Assembly: GCF_900103175.1 (NCBI RefSeq)
Contig: NZ_FNLF01000002.1
Location: 62,001-126,000 of the forward strand
DNA: 64,000 nt
Reading direction: 5' to 3'
From: Tsukamurella pulmonis
Lineage (GTDB): Bacteria; Actinomycetota; Actinomycetes; Mycobacteriales; Mycobacteriaceae
Shown in pieces: positions 18,193 through 26,900 of this stretch; the first letter of the stretch is position 1; each line of letters begins with the position of its first letter. Made by a program: the position numbers and the translations under genes. Under the pieces are notes generated by a model. The model did no database searches. It was given only the letters and a program-made list of their open reading frames with translations, and was not told where the DNA came from.

Positions 18193-18669
18193 ATGTCCGA
18201 CAGCTCATATCCCTACGAATGGAGCCGGGTTGCGTTCCCGGCAGACTGGCTCTCCACTGCGCGCGCAGACATGCTCGCGTGGATCCGCGACGAGGCCAAC
18301 GTCAACTTCCGCTTCCACTGGACACCGATGGACGTGCTCGACGAGGTGGCCGCGCTCGAAACCGACTGGTTCGTGCGTGAGGACGGCAGCATCATCCACC
18401 TGTGGATGTACGGCAACGGGTTCGATCACGTCGACGTGGTGACCAACCCGACCTGGGGCACATGGATTCGCGTGCTCGCCCCGGACCGCGTCGTGCGGGC
18501 CGTCCCGATTCCTGGAGTCGACGGTGCGACGACGCTGGTGGTCCGTACTCTGCGTGACGTTCTCCTTGCCCGGCAGAGCGGAGCGGAGTTCCCGGGGATC
18601 TTCGCCGATGCGCCGCCGCTCTGGCCGCTGCCGGATCCCGCGGACCCGAGCCGGACGGTAGCGCGGTAG
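18193..18669 (+). CDS. Unknown 158-aa protein
   Basis: A soluble Trp-rich protein starting at ATG 18193 behind GGAAAGGAAACC. It contains an FxREDGSxIHLW segment and an MDVLDEV helix. Not recognised. It transcribes toward the parB region. Confidence 0.6.
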   Translation: MSDSSYPYEWSRVAFPADWLSTARADMLAWIRDEANVNFRFHWTPMDVLDEVAALETDWFVREDGSIIHLWMYGNGFDHVDVVTNPTWGTWIRVLAPDRVVRAVPIPGVDGATTLVVRTLRDVLLARQSGAEFPGIFADAPPLWPLPDPADPSRTVAR

Positions 18670-18705
18670 ATGGGCGCGGAGCACAACGCGCCGCGGGCGC
18701 GGGCG

Positions 18706-18722
18706 ATATGCACCGTGCATAA
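18706..18722. promoter_or_regulatory. parS: parS-like palindrome 2
   Basis: ATATGCACCGTGCATAA, one mismatch from a perfect palindrome, in the gap between two rightward genes. Confidence 0.75.
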
Positions 18723-18804
18723 CGGCGCCGGGTTGCGCGGAAGTCGGCCTCCGTCGGCTCGACACATACGATGTGCGAGCAAGACGACGATGGGAGGGCT
18801 CTCC

Positions 18805-19197
18805 GTGAGCGATCAGACCGATGCCGACGCGTGGGTCACGCGGACTGACGAACCGAGCGTGTGGGCAGTGACGATCGGCACTGGGCCTTCCGTGCGCGGC
18901 CGTCTTCGGGACCTGCGGCGGCTCGCCGCCGCGCTGGTTGATCCCGGTGTCGAGCTGGTCTGGCATTGGCCAGCGGACATTCAGGACGTGCTGGACGAGT
19001 CGGAGAACGAGGCCGCGAACATCAACGCATCCAAGAAGCGGCTCGCTGCACTTCGACGAGGGTTGGCGGTCGACCTGCGCGGCCCCGAGGATGCACCGAA
19101 GGAGGGGATCGAGGACGTCGCCGCGGTGCTCGAGGTCTCCAAGCAGCGCGCGAGTGACCTCGTCAAGGAAGGTCGCGCCGCGCGGGGCGAATCCTAG
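18805..19197 (+). CDS. Small protein with C-terminal helix-turn-helix
   Basis: A 130-aa protein starting at GTG 18805 with GGGAGG upstream (ATG 18790 is an alternative). The C-terminal segment IEDVAAVLEVSKQRASDLVK is a helix-turn-helix of the kind found in partition and DNA-segregation accessory proteins. The N-terminal part has an alternating beta-helix look (VELVWHWPADIQDVL). It may regulate the adjacent partition region. Confidence 0.65.
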   Translation: MSDQTDADAWVTRTDEPSVWAVTIGTGPSVRGRLRDLRRLAAALVDPGVELVWHWPADIQDVLDESENEAANINASKKRLAALRRGLAVDLRGPEDAPKEGIEDVAAVLEVSKQRASDLVKEGRAARGES

Positions 19198-19259
19198 ACT
19201 GGAATCACGCGGCGGCCCTCGGCTAGGAGGAGAAGTCGCGCAAGGAGAGGAAACGGCAA

Positions 19260-20105
19260 ATGAGCAAGACATCAGATGAGCACAGAGGCGTCGCGGCGCT
19301 CGCGACTCCGGCCGAGACCGAGCGCTGGGTCCGTGATCGGGTGACGACGTACGCGAAGCGCGCCGTACCTGCGACTTACGTTCGGATCATGGTGAGCGCG
19401 CTTCCTGATCGGCGTACCGGGTTTCCCACGCAGCCACGCAAGCGCTGGTGGTCCCGCCAGAAGGCTGCTCCCGAGGCGAGCACGCAGAGCAGGTGGGACG
19501 TGGCCGCGGCCTCACTGACCGGAGTGCCGCAGGCGCTGGCCGCGACGGTGATCGACGTGATCGCAGACATCGCCGGCAGCTCCGCTTGGAAGGCTGCCGA
19601 ACTGGATCAGCAGAGGGTGCGCATCGACCTGGCGGTCGAGCGGTTCCACGTGCTGTCGCAGTGCGCGGACCTCTACCACCTGGCGCAGATGGGGGGAGGG
19701 GAGGTCGACGTCCGGGATGCATCGGAGGCGACCGTGATGCTCCAGGCCGCGGTCGCGGAGCGCCAGGAGGACTACGAGGTCGCAGAGGCGGCAGTCATCG
19801 AGCGCGTCGCGGCCCTTCGCAGCTACCACCTGGGGCTGGTCCAGATCGAAGCGCTCCTCGCCAACCGCGATGTTGCTGTGCAGCTCACCTCCTCAGCACA
19901 CGCCGCCGAGGACCTGCGTGATCAGATCACGGCGATCGCGCAGGTCCGATCGAGCGAGGACGCGCCTGCTACAGCGAGCACCCCCGCGGTCGACCTCGAA
20001 GGCCTCGACGCCAACCTGCAGGGACAGCTCGAATACCTCGCGCAGCTGATCAGCCGGCCCTCGGGCACCCCGCTTCACACGACGCCCTTGGCCGCGCTGG
20101 CGTAG
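19260..20105 (+). CDS. Unknown 281-aa helical protein upstream of parB
   Basis: Start ATG 19260 behind AAGGAGAGG. Mainly helical, with long Ala/Glu/Leu segments (residues 150-250) likely to form a coiled coil; no membrane segment. Family not recognised. Its position between parS sites suggests involvement in plasmid maintenance. Confidence 0.6.
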   Translation: MSKTSDEHRGVAALATPAETERWVRDRVTTYAKRAVPATYVRIMVSALPDRRTGFPTQPRKRWWSRQKAAPEASTQSRWDVAAASLTGVPQALAATVIDVIADIAGSSAWKAAELDQQRVRIDLAVERFHVLSQCADLYHLAQMGGGEVDVRDASEATVMLQAAVAERQEDYEVAEAAVIERVAALRSYHLGLVQIEALLANRDVAVQLTSSAHAAEDLRDQITAIAQVRSSEDAPATASTPAVDLEGLDANLQGQLEYLAQLISRPSGTPLHTTPLAALA

Positions 20106-20113
20106 GCCGAGCC

Positions 20114-20132
20114 GTTATGCACCGTGCATAAC
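20114..20132. promoter_or_regulatory. parS: parS-like palindrome 3
   Basis: GTTATGCACCGTGCATAAC, a palindrome with 9-bp arms around a single central base. Confidence 0.85.
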
Positions 20133-20151
20133 CGGGACTCCGAGGCTCGGC

Positions 20152-20170
20152 GTTATGCACGGTGCATAAC
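20152..20170. promoter_or_regulatory. parS: parS-like palindrome 4
   Basis: GTTATGCACGGTGCATAAC, 38 bp from palindrome 3. Confidence 0.85.
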
Positions 20171-20315
20171 GAATCCGGTCGCCGAGAGCGCCCCATCTTG
20201 CTCCCGCGGGGGCGTGTCGGGCCGAGTCCTCAGCGGGGGAGCGGTACCGTCATCACTATCGGCAGCCGAGCGCGAATCGCGTCGCTCACCCGAACTGCAT
20301 CCCGCCACTGCGCCC

Positions 20316-20332
20316 TTATGCACCGTGCATAT
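20316..20332. promoter_or_regulatory. parS: parS-like palindrome 5
   Basis: TTATGCACCGTGCATAT, upstream of the parB promoter. Confidence 0.8.
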
Positions 20333-20408
20333 CCCGAACCGTGAAGGTCTTGACCTCCGGTCGGCCCCTTGAAACAATATAGGTAATACCGGTATTTAGG
20401 AGGCTCTG

Positions 20409-22019
20409 ATGAGCACCAAGAAGAAGACCGTCTCCCGCCTTGGTGGATATCGCCACCTCGCAGGCGGCAACTCCGATCCCGACGACACTTCGGACGTCGG
20501 CGCTCCTGGCGGCGTCGTCGGAGGCCTTGCTGCCGCGCAGGCAGTCGCTGGCCACCGCGTGCGGCAGGTTGATCCGAAGGACCTGATCCCACACCCGTTC
20601 AACGATCCGAAGCGATCCGAGGAGAACGCAGGGGAGAAGTGGCCCGTACTCCTGCAGAGTGTCCAGGCACAGGGCGTTCGTCTTCCCGCTCTGGTGGTGA
20701 CCCGTCACGCCTTTCTCGCGGCTCGGCCGAATCTGGCCGACACGCTTCCCGAGGGAACCTACGTCGTCATCTACGGCCATCGGCGCGCGGCAGCAGCTCG
20801 TGCCGCCGGGCTCACGTCGATGCCGGCCGCCGTCGACGACGAGGTGATGAAGAACAACGGCGACCTCGACCTGATGGCGCTCGAGAACATCGGCCGCGAG
20901 GATCTCGATCCCATGGCAGAAGCACGGATGTTCGCCCGGTACTCCGAAGAAGTGGGGCTGACGCAGGAGAAGATCGCCGATCGGCTGGGATTCAACCAAA
21001 CCACCGTCTCTCGCCGATTGGCACTGCTGCTGCTGGGCGAGGAAGCCGTCGCCGCGGTCGAGTCCGGCCAGTTGTCGGCGACCGCCGCGGCCGCCTTGGC
21101 CGGCACCCTGCCGTACGGGCCAGTGCGGGCCTGGCAGAAGGCCGGCCGGACCGGCGAACAGAACTCCGAGGAGCGTCGCCAGGATCAGGCGCTCGCCCTG
21201 GTCCGCATCCTCGACGGGAACGAGTCCGCTTCGCGAGCGGCAGAACGGGTCCGCGACGAGCGGACATCACGCCGCCGTGCCGCGCAGCTGGGCATCAAGG
21301 TCGTCGCGGACGCTGCGGTGGAGCTCGGCGGTCCAGTCCGTGAGGTCGACTCGGACAGCGCCGACCCTGCCTCGGTCGTCGGCACGATCGACCCGGTGAC
21401 CGGTTCCCTGCTGCTGTGGGGGACTGCGACCACCGTTGAGTTCGCCGCGGACGACGTGGACGCCGAAGCGCCTCCTGCGACGGTGCAGGACGTGCCCGCG
21501 TCCGAGGGCGTAACGACGGAGAGCGATCCCACGCCGCCGCGCAAGCCGAAGAAGGAGACGAAGGCCGGCGAGAAGGTCGCAGATGCGGCGACGAATCCGT
21601 CGCGCTCCGACAGCGCTCCCGCTCAGGCCCCTGGCGATCGGGAGGCCGACGAACGTGCCGAGGCCGCCGAAGGCCGCATGGCTGCGTGCGCGGCGGCGGT
21701 GCAGCAGGTGCCAGGGAAGAACGACCTCGTCGAGATCCTCGCCGCGGCGATCGCGCACGGCATCGACACCTCCTCGTCACGAGTGCAGGCTCAGGCCGAC
21801 GTATGGCCACCGACAGGTGACGGCAAGGCCAGCGGCGGCTCATACGGCGCCCACGCCGCCGTGGCATGGCGCCGCGTACTCGCGGGCTACGAGGTCGCCG
21901 CGGCGGCGGCAGGGGAGCACTGGGGGCCTGCGCAGGCCACGTACGTAGAGCTGCTCGCCACCCGCGTCCGTTCCTACCAGCCGACTGCCTGGGAGCGCCG
22001 CGTTATGCACGGTGCATAA
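20409..22019 (+). CDS. parB: Plasmid partition protein ParB
   Basis: A 536-aa centromere-binding protein. The N-terminal ParB/CTPase fold shows IPHPFNDP and YGHRRAAAARAAG (the GERR-type box as GHRR). The central helix-turn-helix is TQEKIADRLGFNQTTVSRRL. A long acidic linker and a helical C-terminal domain follow, making it larger than typical ParB. It should bind the TTATGCACsGTGCATAA palindromes around it and load as a clamp. The last codons read V-M-H-G-A-stop because a parS-like site overlaps the stop codon. Confidence 0.92.
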   Translation: MSTKKKTVSRLGGYRHLAGGNSDPDDTSDVGAPGGVVGGLAAAQAVAGHRVRQVDPKDLIPHPFNDPKRSEENAGEKWPVLLQSVQAQGVRLPALVVTRHAFLAARPNLADTLPEGTYVVIYGHRRAAAARAAGLTSMPAAVDDEVMKNNGDLDLMALENIGREDLDPMAEARMFARYSEEVGLTQEKIADRLGFNQTTVSRRLALLLLGEEAVAAVESGQLSATAAAALAGTLPYGPVRAWQKAGRTGEQNSEERRQDQALALVRILDGNESASRAAERVRDERTSRRRAAQLGIKVVADAAVELGGPVREVDSDSADPASVVGTIDPVTGSLLLWGTATTVEFAADDVDAEAPPATVQDVPASEGVTTESDPTPPRKPKKETKAGEKVADAATNPSRSDSAPAQAPGDREADERAEAAEGRMAACAAAVQQVPGKNDLVEILAAAIAHGIDTSSSRVQAQADVWPPTGDGKASGGSYGAHAAVAWRRVLAGYEVAAAAAGEHWGPAQATYVELLATRVRSYQPTAWERRVMHGA

Positions 22020-22020
22020 C
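22002..22020. promoter_or_regulatory. parS: parS-like palindrome 6, overlapping the parB stop codon
   Basis: GTTATGCACGGTGCATAAC; its first 18 bases are the last five codons plus stop of parB. Confidence 0.85.
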
Positions 22021-22030
22021 GCCAGCGTCG

Positions 22031-22047
22031 ATATGCACGGTGCATAT
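22031..22047. promoter_or_regulatory. parS: parS-like palindrome 7
   Basis: ATATGCACGGTGCATAT in the parB-parA gap, where it could also regulate parA. Confidence 0.85.
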
Positions 22048-22098
22048 CGGCCCTCGAACTTCTGATCAGACTTCACTTCACGAAGCAAAGGACTTGAA

Positions 22099-22980
22099 AT
22101 GGGAACGTACATCTACGCAGGAAACTGGGGAAGCTCAGGTAAGACCACCACAGCCGTGACCGAGGCGGCGCTGCTCGCTGCGATGGGGAAGCGCGTACGC
22201 CTGGTGGACCTCGATCCGCAGGCAAACGCCTCGACGCTGCTCGGCCATCCTCACGCCGGTCATGAGCCGGGTTCGGCGGATCCGCGATCTGTGGCTGACG
22301 TGCTGCGCGCGAAGGCCTCCGTCTCCGATGTGGAGCGCCCCGCGCGGATCGTCCAGGACATCGTCGAGGAGACCGGCGAGGCGGTCTACGACGATGCCCA
22401 CGTGATCGAGAATCTGACCGTGGTGCCGGCGATCCGCAGCTCGCTCGATCAGCTCCCGGTCGAGATCGCGAGCCAGCCCGGCATGGTGATGAACCTGCAG
22501 GATGCTCTGGCGTCGGCGGACAAGGTCGACGTGACGCTGATCGACTGCCCGGGCAGCATGAACCTGTTGGTGACCGCTGGCCTCCTTGCCGCGGATCAGG
22601 ACGGCGAGGACCGGGGGCTGATCACCTGCGTGAAGCCGAGCGGTAAGGAGACCGAGGGCATCCCGGATCTACTCGATCAGATCCGCGTGCTTCGGAAGAT
22701 GTACAAGGCCGACATCGACTTGGTCTCGATCGTTCCGTGCCTGGTGCCGGCCAAGGGAGCCGTGTACGAGCAGCAGATGGAGGGTCTCCGATACACGTTC
22801 GGAGACCTGGTCGCTCCGCCGGTCCGGCACACCGTGATCGTCGACGAGGCGTACACGAACTACACGCCGCTGCCTTACTACGGGTACCGCGCGAAGCCCA
22901 TCGTGCGGGACTACCAGGCGGTCGTGGACCACCAGATCAAGCAGGGCCTGTTCAAGCAGCGCAAGCGCGTCGCATCCTGA
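22099..22980 (+). CDS. parA: Partition ATPase ParA
   Basis: A 293-aa ParA/MinD-like ATPase. The P-loop reads GNWGSSGKTTT, switch I is LVDLDPQANAS and Walker B is VTLIDCPGS. Unusually, the signature lysine of the deviant Walker A (KGGxGKT) is not present: Trp occupies that position. Other elements are intact, so nucleotide binding is likely but the dimer contact made by that lysine must differ. The pair parB-parA is in reverse of the more usual parA-parB order. Confidence 0.88.
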   Translation: MGTYIYAGNWGSSGKTTTAVTEAALLAAMGKRVRLVDLDPQANASTLLGHPHAGHEPGSADPRSVADVLRAKASVSDVERPARIVQDIVEETGEAVYDDAHVIENLTVVPAIRSSLDQLPVEIASQPGMVMNLQDALASADKVDVTLIDCPGSMNLLVTAGLLAADQDGEDRGLITCVKPSGKETEGIPDLLDQIRVLRKMYKADIDLVSIVPCLVPAKGAVYEQQMEGLRYTFGDLVAPPVRHTVIVDEAYTNYTPLPYYGYRAKPIVRDYQAVVDHQIKQGLFKQRKRVAS

Positions 22981-22981
22981 C

Positions 22982-23206
22982 ATGAGCCAGAAGGCCACGT
23001 CGCCAACGAACATCGACACCGACCTGCTTGCTCTGGCCCGTGCAGCGGTACGCATCGTGCAGCGCAAGACAGGGAGGCGGTACACCCTTGCCCAGTTCTT
23101 CCGGGAGGCGACGATCGCGCAGCTGAGACAGGTCTCGAGGGACTACAACGACGGGCGCCCGATCACCCCGGACGAAACGCCTCTGCCTCCGGGGCGCCCG
23201 GCCTAG
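22982..23206 (+). CDS. Small protein co-translated with ParA
   Basis: A 74-aa protein starting one base after the parA stop. The segment RTGRRYTLAQFFREATIAQL resembles a ribbon-helix-helix-like fold. It may be a small DNA-binding accessory of the partition system. Its stop overlaps the stop of the convergent ATPase gene. Confidence 0.65.
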   Translation: MSQKATSPTNIDTDLLALARAAVRIVQRKTGRRYTLAQFFREATIAQLRQVSRDYNDGRPITPDETPLPPGRPA

Positions 23207-24564
23207 TCCCCGCGCTCGTTGTCGTTCGTACCGCGCGGATCGACCTGCGGATCGCGCGCGGCCGGCGGGGGAGTGGGCTCGATTGCCGGCCCGCTGTTCG
23301 ACGGGCTCGGCCCGATGGATTGGGTCGCGGCGAGGATCCGGTCCAGTGGGCTGTCCTCGTCGGGTTCCTCGCCTGGTACGAGATCGGCGTCGCGGCCGAG
23401 GACCTCGACGCGGATGTACTCGGCGAATCCGGGAGCCGTGAAGGACAGGCGCCCGTAGCTGGTGTCCTCGATGAGTCCCTTGTCGAGCAGCGAGCTGCGC
23501 ACGAAGCTCAGCGACTCGGTGCGGACGTTGAGTGCCGCCGCGATGTCTCGTCGGCGGATATCCGTTTCGCCGAGAAGTGCCATCGCGCTGAGCATCCTCA
23601 TCTCCGCGTCGCTCGCATCGTTCCACCGTCCGCGAAAGAAGTCCCGCTGGGTGCTCGCGAACTCCTCCTCGGCCCGCTGGACGTGCTCTGTGGTGAGGAC
23701 GGTGCCGGCCGCTGGGTTGCCGGCAGCTCTCCATGTCTCATCACCGATGAGCTGGATGAAGTACGGGTAGTTCCGGCCGAAGGTGAGCGCACGAGTCGCC
23801 GCTTCGGGCGTCCAGGTGACGCCGAGGCGATTCGCTGGGCCCGAGAGGGCCGCGGCCGCGGCGCCGTCATCGAGGTTGCGGAGGTGCTTGTACTGGAAGC
23901 GCTCCGCGAAGGAGACCGCGGAGCGGATCACGTCTGGGCTGTGGCTCAGGCCAGCGGCGAAGGTCGTAGCCGGAAGGTCTGCGTCCTCGGACTGCATGTG
24001 CTGCCAGGCGTAGGCGAGGGCCTTCAGGCCGTCGGCGTCCGCAGCCTGGACCTCGTCGACGAAGATAGCGAGCCCGACGGCGCCGTCGTTCTGTGCCTCC
24101 TTGGTGGCGGCGCGAACGAGGGTCTGCAGGGCTCGGCTCGCGCCACGGCGGGCGGCCGCGACGGCAACCGGGCCAGCGGTCTTGAGGCTGAGCGGTCCTA
24201 CCGCGATGGTGAGATTCTTTGCTGCAGCCGCTATTTGAGCGCGTGCCGTGTCCTGCCAGCGGTGGCTCAGCTCGGTGAACTCTGCGCTGAGGACCTCGAG
24301 GAACGGCACGTCATCGCCAGCGGTGACGAAGACCGTGGCGAAGCCCTGTTGCTCTGCGGCGTGCTGTGCAGCTCGCAGGAGGCTGGTCTTGCCGACGCCG
24401 CGGGGGCCGACATCAACGCGGATGCGGCCGTTGAACTTCTGGAAGGTGCTGACGTACGAGAGGCGTTCGTTGATCGCCTCCCCCTGGGAGGCTCGCCCGG
24501 GGAGGCCGAAATCGTGATCGGCGACGGTACCGGGCGTGTAGGGACTGGGCTGGGGCGCGGTCAC
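23203..24564 (-). CDS. AAA-type ATPase with C-terminal winged helix
   Basis: A 453-aa Orc1/Cdc6- or STAND-like ATPase. Walker A is VGPRGVGKTSLL near residues 52-63 and Walker B is LAIFVDEVQ. The region near 330-390 (DIRRRDIAAALNVRTESLSF) is a winged helix. The C-terminal tail is Pro/Asp-rich. Start at GTG 24564. It converges on the parBA operon. Related ATPases occur on actinobacterial plasmids and prophages; a replication, transposition or defence role cannot be separated from sequence. Confidence 0.8.
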   Translation of the reverse strand: MTAPQPSPYTPGTVADHDFGLPGRASQGEAINERLSYVSTFQKFNGRIRVDVGPRGVGKTSLLRAAQHAAEQQGFATVFVTAGDDVPFLEVLSAEFTELSHRWQDTARAQIAAAAKNLTIAVGPLSLKTAGPVAVAAARRGASRALQTLVRAATKEAQNDGAVGLAIFVDEVQAADADGLKALAYAWQHMQSEDADLPATTFAAGLSHSPDVIRSAVSFAERFQYKHLRNLDDGAAAAALSGPANRLGVTWTPEAATRALTFGRNYPYFIQLIGDETWRAAGNPAAGTVLTTEHVQRAEEEFASTQRDFFRGRWNDASDAEMRMLSAMALLGETDIRRRDIAAALNVRTESLSFVRSSLLDKGLIEDTSYGRLSFTAPGFAEYIRVEVLGRDADLVPGEEPDEDSPLDRILAATQSIGPSPSNSGPAIEPTPPPAARDPQVDPRGTNDNERGD

Positions 24565-24843
24565 AGGTGCGACGCTACCCCGATCGGCAAATAGGCGCAG
24601 ATAACTCGGCCCTAGTTATTTGAACCTATCTGAACAGCACCTCGAGCGGGTCGCCCCAGAGACGATGACCAGGAACCCTGGCATCCCTGCAGCGTAGCTG
24701 CGGTATCCGACAAGTTCGGCCCCGATCACCCGCGCACCACACAGTCCCATCCTGTTCATGTGCGACAGGAAACGATAATTGCTCCTACCGCAAGCAAATT
24801 GGACACTATGCAGGTCACAAGGCATTTGATAGCGTCTACGGGT
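24565..24843. other. Intergenic region with small hairpins
   Basis: Divergent gap of 279 bp. It carries AGATAACT-7-AGTTATTT near 24599, the hairpin CCAGG-3-CCTGG near 24671, and GCAGC-3-GCTGC near 24688. It is locally less GC-rich than its surroundings. It could hold two promoters or an origin element; no gene is supported. Confidence 0.35.
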
Positions 24844-25056
24844 ATGAAGGTGCAGGTGAGTGCTCGTGACGCGCCCGCGGCCGCCACGGCGACAGCGTGC
24901 CCGTGGTGCGCGACCGACGTGGCCACGACGGTGTGGCCCGGCGAGACCGAGCCGGTGATCGTCGATCATCCGCTGCCGGCGCCGCGCGGTCGCCTCCGCT
25001 GCCCGGCGTCCGGGCTCACCCGTTCCGAGGTCGAAGTACCAGGCGGTGAGGGGTGA
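24844..25056 (+). CDS. Small CxxC protein before the recombinase
   Basis: A 70-aa protein with one CPWC pair (residues 19-22) and a distal Cys, possibly zinc-binding. Its stop overlaps the recombinase GTG start. Function unknown. Confidence 0.55.
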   Translation: MKVQVSARDAPAAATATACPWCATDVATTVWPGETEPVIVDHPLPAPRGRLRCPASGLTRSEVEVPGGEG

Positions 25057-26252
25057 CTGATCCGGCGCGCCTTGTTGCGTCACGTGACCTACCGGCCGCG
25101 ATCGCGGAATCCGCGACCCCGGAAGTCCCAGCTCTACCAGCGGACGTCCTGGCGGACATCGCTGCGGCCGTCGAGCGATCGCAGTCGCCGAGCACGCAAC
25201 GCGCCTACGCCGGCGACTGGGCTCGGTTCGAGAAGTGGTGCCAAGAACACGGGTACGCGGCGCTCCCGGCTCATCCCGCCACCGTGGCGGCGTACCTGGT
25301 GTCGGCGGCCCGCACGCTCACCGAAGAGGGCGGGAAGGCGTACGCGCCGTCGACGCTCGGCAGATGGCTCAGCGCGATCGCCGATCGGCACCGTCGGGCC
25401 GGGGTCGCCGAGCCGCCGACAGCGCACGAGCTGGTGCGCGCCACCCTTGCCGGGATCCGCCGGCAGTACGCCGACGCCGGGGAGCGGCGCCGCCGGCCAC
25501 GCGCCCCGCTGCTGACCGACGACATCGTTGCCCTGGTCGCCGCAGCCCGCGAGGATGTTCTCGGCTGGGCCGACGCAGTGCATGAGCGCCGCGACAGCGC
25601 ACTGCTCCTGATCGGCTACGCGAGCGCCAGCCGTCGCTCCGAACTCGGCGCCCTCTGCGGCGCAGACGTGGCGCTGCACGAGATCGACGGTCTGCACATC
25701 CAGATCCGGCGCTCCAAGAGCGACCAGGAAGGCCAGGGATTGTTACGCGCCGTCCCGCGTGCCGAGGATCCCGCACGCTGCACTGCCTGCGCAGCAGTGC
25801 GGTGGGCCGAGGTCGTGGCGGTCGGCGATCGCTACGGCCGCCCCGGCATCATCCGGCTGCTCAGCCGGCCGGGTGCGCTCTCCGATCCACCCGTGCTCGG
25901 ACACGCGTGCACCGACCTCGACGCGGCAGCGGGACGCTGGGTCGCCGGGCGCCGGCCCTTCTTCCGGGCGATCGCGCGAAACGGGCTCCTATCTGCGACC
26001 GCCTTGTCGGGGGCGTCGGTGCACTCGATCATCCAGCGCCGCGCGACCCGGGCTGGCTACAGCCCCGAAGTCGTCGAGCAGCTCGGCGGACACTCCCTTC
26101 GTGCAGGGTTCGTGACCCAGGCCATGCGCCACGGCGCCGACGCCGCCGCTGTCATGCGCCAGACCGGCCACAGCACCGAGGCGATGGTGCACAGGTACCG
26201 CCGCGAGACGGCGCCTTTGCTAGGCAACGCGGTCAACCACCTCGGTTTGTAA
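25053..26252 (+). CDS. Tyrosine recombinase / integrase
   Basis: A 399-aa site-specific recombinase. The N-terminal SAM-like core-binding domain (STQRAYAGDWARFEKWCQEH) precedes a catalytic domain with Arg in SASRRSELGAL, GGHSLRAGFVTQA, the second His in RQTGHSTEAM and the nucleophile Tyr in VHRYRRE. An insert with CTACAAVRW lies in the middle. On plasmids such enzymes commonly resolve multimers or integrate cassettes. Not part of a Tn554-type trio. Confidence 0.88.
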   Translation: MTDPARLVASRDLPAAIAESATPEVPALPADVLADIAAAVERSQSPSTQRAYAGDWARFEKWCQEHGYAALPAHPATVAAYLVSAARTLTEEGGKAYAPSTLGRWLSAIADRHRRAGVAEPPTAHELVRATLAGIRRQYADAGERRRRPRAPLLTDDIVALVAAAREDVLGWADAVHERRDSALLLIGYASASRRSELGALCGADVALHEIDGLHIQIRRSKSDQEGQGLLRAVPRAEDPARCTACAAVRWAEVVAVGDRYGRPGIIRLLSRPGALSDPPVLGHACTDLDAAAGRWVAGRRPFFRAIARNGLLSATALSGASVHSIIQRRATRAGYSPEVVEQLGGHSLRAGFVTQAMRHGADAAAVMRQTGHSTEAMVHRYRRETAPLLGNAVNHLGL

Positions 26253-26370
26253 CCTCGCGGTCCACATTCACTGTCTGGATTGCCCGTCCGGAAAGGGCTG
26301 GTGAACCCAGATGCCGCGTGACCAGGTCCTCACCCAGGGCAACGATCGGTCATACTGTGGTCAGAAGTGT

Positions 26371-26407
26371 GTGTAGTGGCTCACTTCCCTGATCTAAGGA
26401 CAAGCGC
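26371..26407 (+). promoter_or_regulatory. Shared promoter/leader module, copy 2
   Basis: GTGTAGTGGC at 26371-26380, then 27 bp ending in AGGACAAGCGC directly before ATG 26408. Confidence 0.65.
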
Positions 26408-26485
26408 ATGGCCCGATCGACCGGCCCTTCATCTCTCCCGGTGAACACACGAATAGCTGTTGACTATAACCCGCCGAAACTGTAG
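26408..26485 (+). CDS. Possible 25-aa leader peptide
   Basis: Begins at the ATG of leader module copy 2 and ends with a TAG that lies inside the -10 element of the next promoter. It has no recognisable motif and could be a leader peptide or a remnant of a replaced gene. Confidence 0.3.
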   Translation: MARSTGPSSLPVNTRIAVDYNPPKL

Positions 26486-26488
26486 GGT
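26460..26488 (+). promoter_or_regulatory. Promoter for the small membrane gene at 26498
   Basis: TTGACT, 17-bp spacer, TAGGGT. The -10 ends 9 bp before ATG 26498, so the transcript is leaderless or nearly so. Matches the promoter at 35410. Confidence 0.7.
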
Positions 26489-26497
26489 AAAACCATC

Positions 26498-26830
26498 ATG
26501 CTGAAACAGAGTGAAGACCGAAAAGCTATGCAGCCCAAGAATCATGATCGCCGCGTTTTCGCGGTGATGATGCGGCGTGCCGCGGTGGCTCTCGCCGTCG
26601 GTGTGGCGTTCATGACGTGGGGCATGTGGAACTGGGAGGGTGCGTGTCCTCCGCCCTCGGACCCCACCGGGTGCTATATGACCCCGCCGGGCGGCACGGT
26701 GGAGTACGTGCTCGTAGCCCTCGGCGCTGCCACGCTGATACTGAGCGCGCTGGGCGCGTTCACGCTGGTAGACAGATTGCGCGGACGTCGTATCGGAGTA
26801 CCGGTCGCCGGCGGTGGTGACGATGAATGA
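26498..26830 (+). CDS. Small two-span membrane protein
   Basis: A 110-aa protein with membrane segments near 26-43 (AAVALAVGVAFMTWGMW) and 69-91 (VEYVLVALGAATLILSALG), separated by a Cys-containing loop ACPPPSDPTGCYMTPP likely outside the cell with a disulfide. No family recognised. First of the rightward accessory gene array. Confidence 0.6.
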   Translation: MLKQSEDRKAMQPKNHDRRVFAVMMRRAAVALAVGVAFMTWGMWNWEGACPPPSDPTGCYMTPPGGTVEYVLVALGAATLILSALGAFTLVDRLRGRRIGVPVAGGGDDE

Positions 26831-26900
26831 TGGCGCTTGTCGACCCTACCTGCGTCTGAGAATGAGCAGCAGCAAATCGTCTTGATATCGAAGGAGGCGG

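Larger units (their letters stand above)
20106..20408. promoter_or_regulatory. Centromere-like region upstream of parB
   Basis: A 303-bp non-coding stretch with three parS-like palindromes and, just before parB, the palindrome AATACCGGTATT (20385-20396) and the ribosome site TAGGAGG. Probably the main ParB loading site and the autoregulated parB promoter. Confidence 0.75.

Noticed and set aside
23320-24594. 424-aa rightward frame opposite the AAA ATPase
   Set aside because: Antisense shadow; Walker motifs are on the minus strand.
24616-25083. 155-aa leftward frame overlapping the small CxxC gene
   Set aside because: Low-complexity Arg-rich start opposite a better-supported coupled gene pair.
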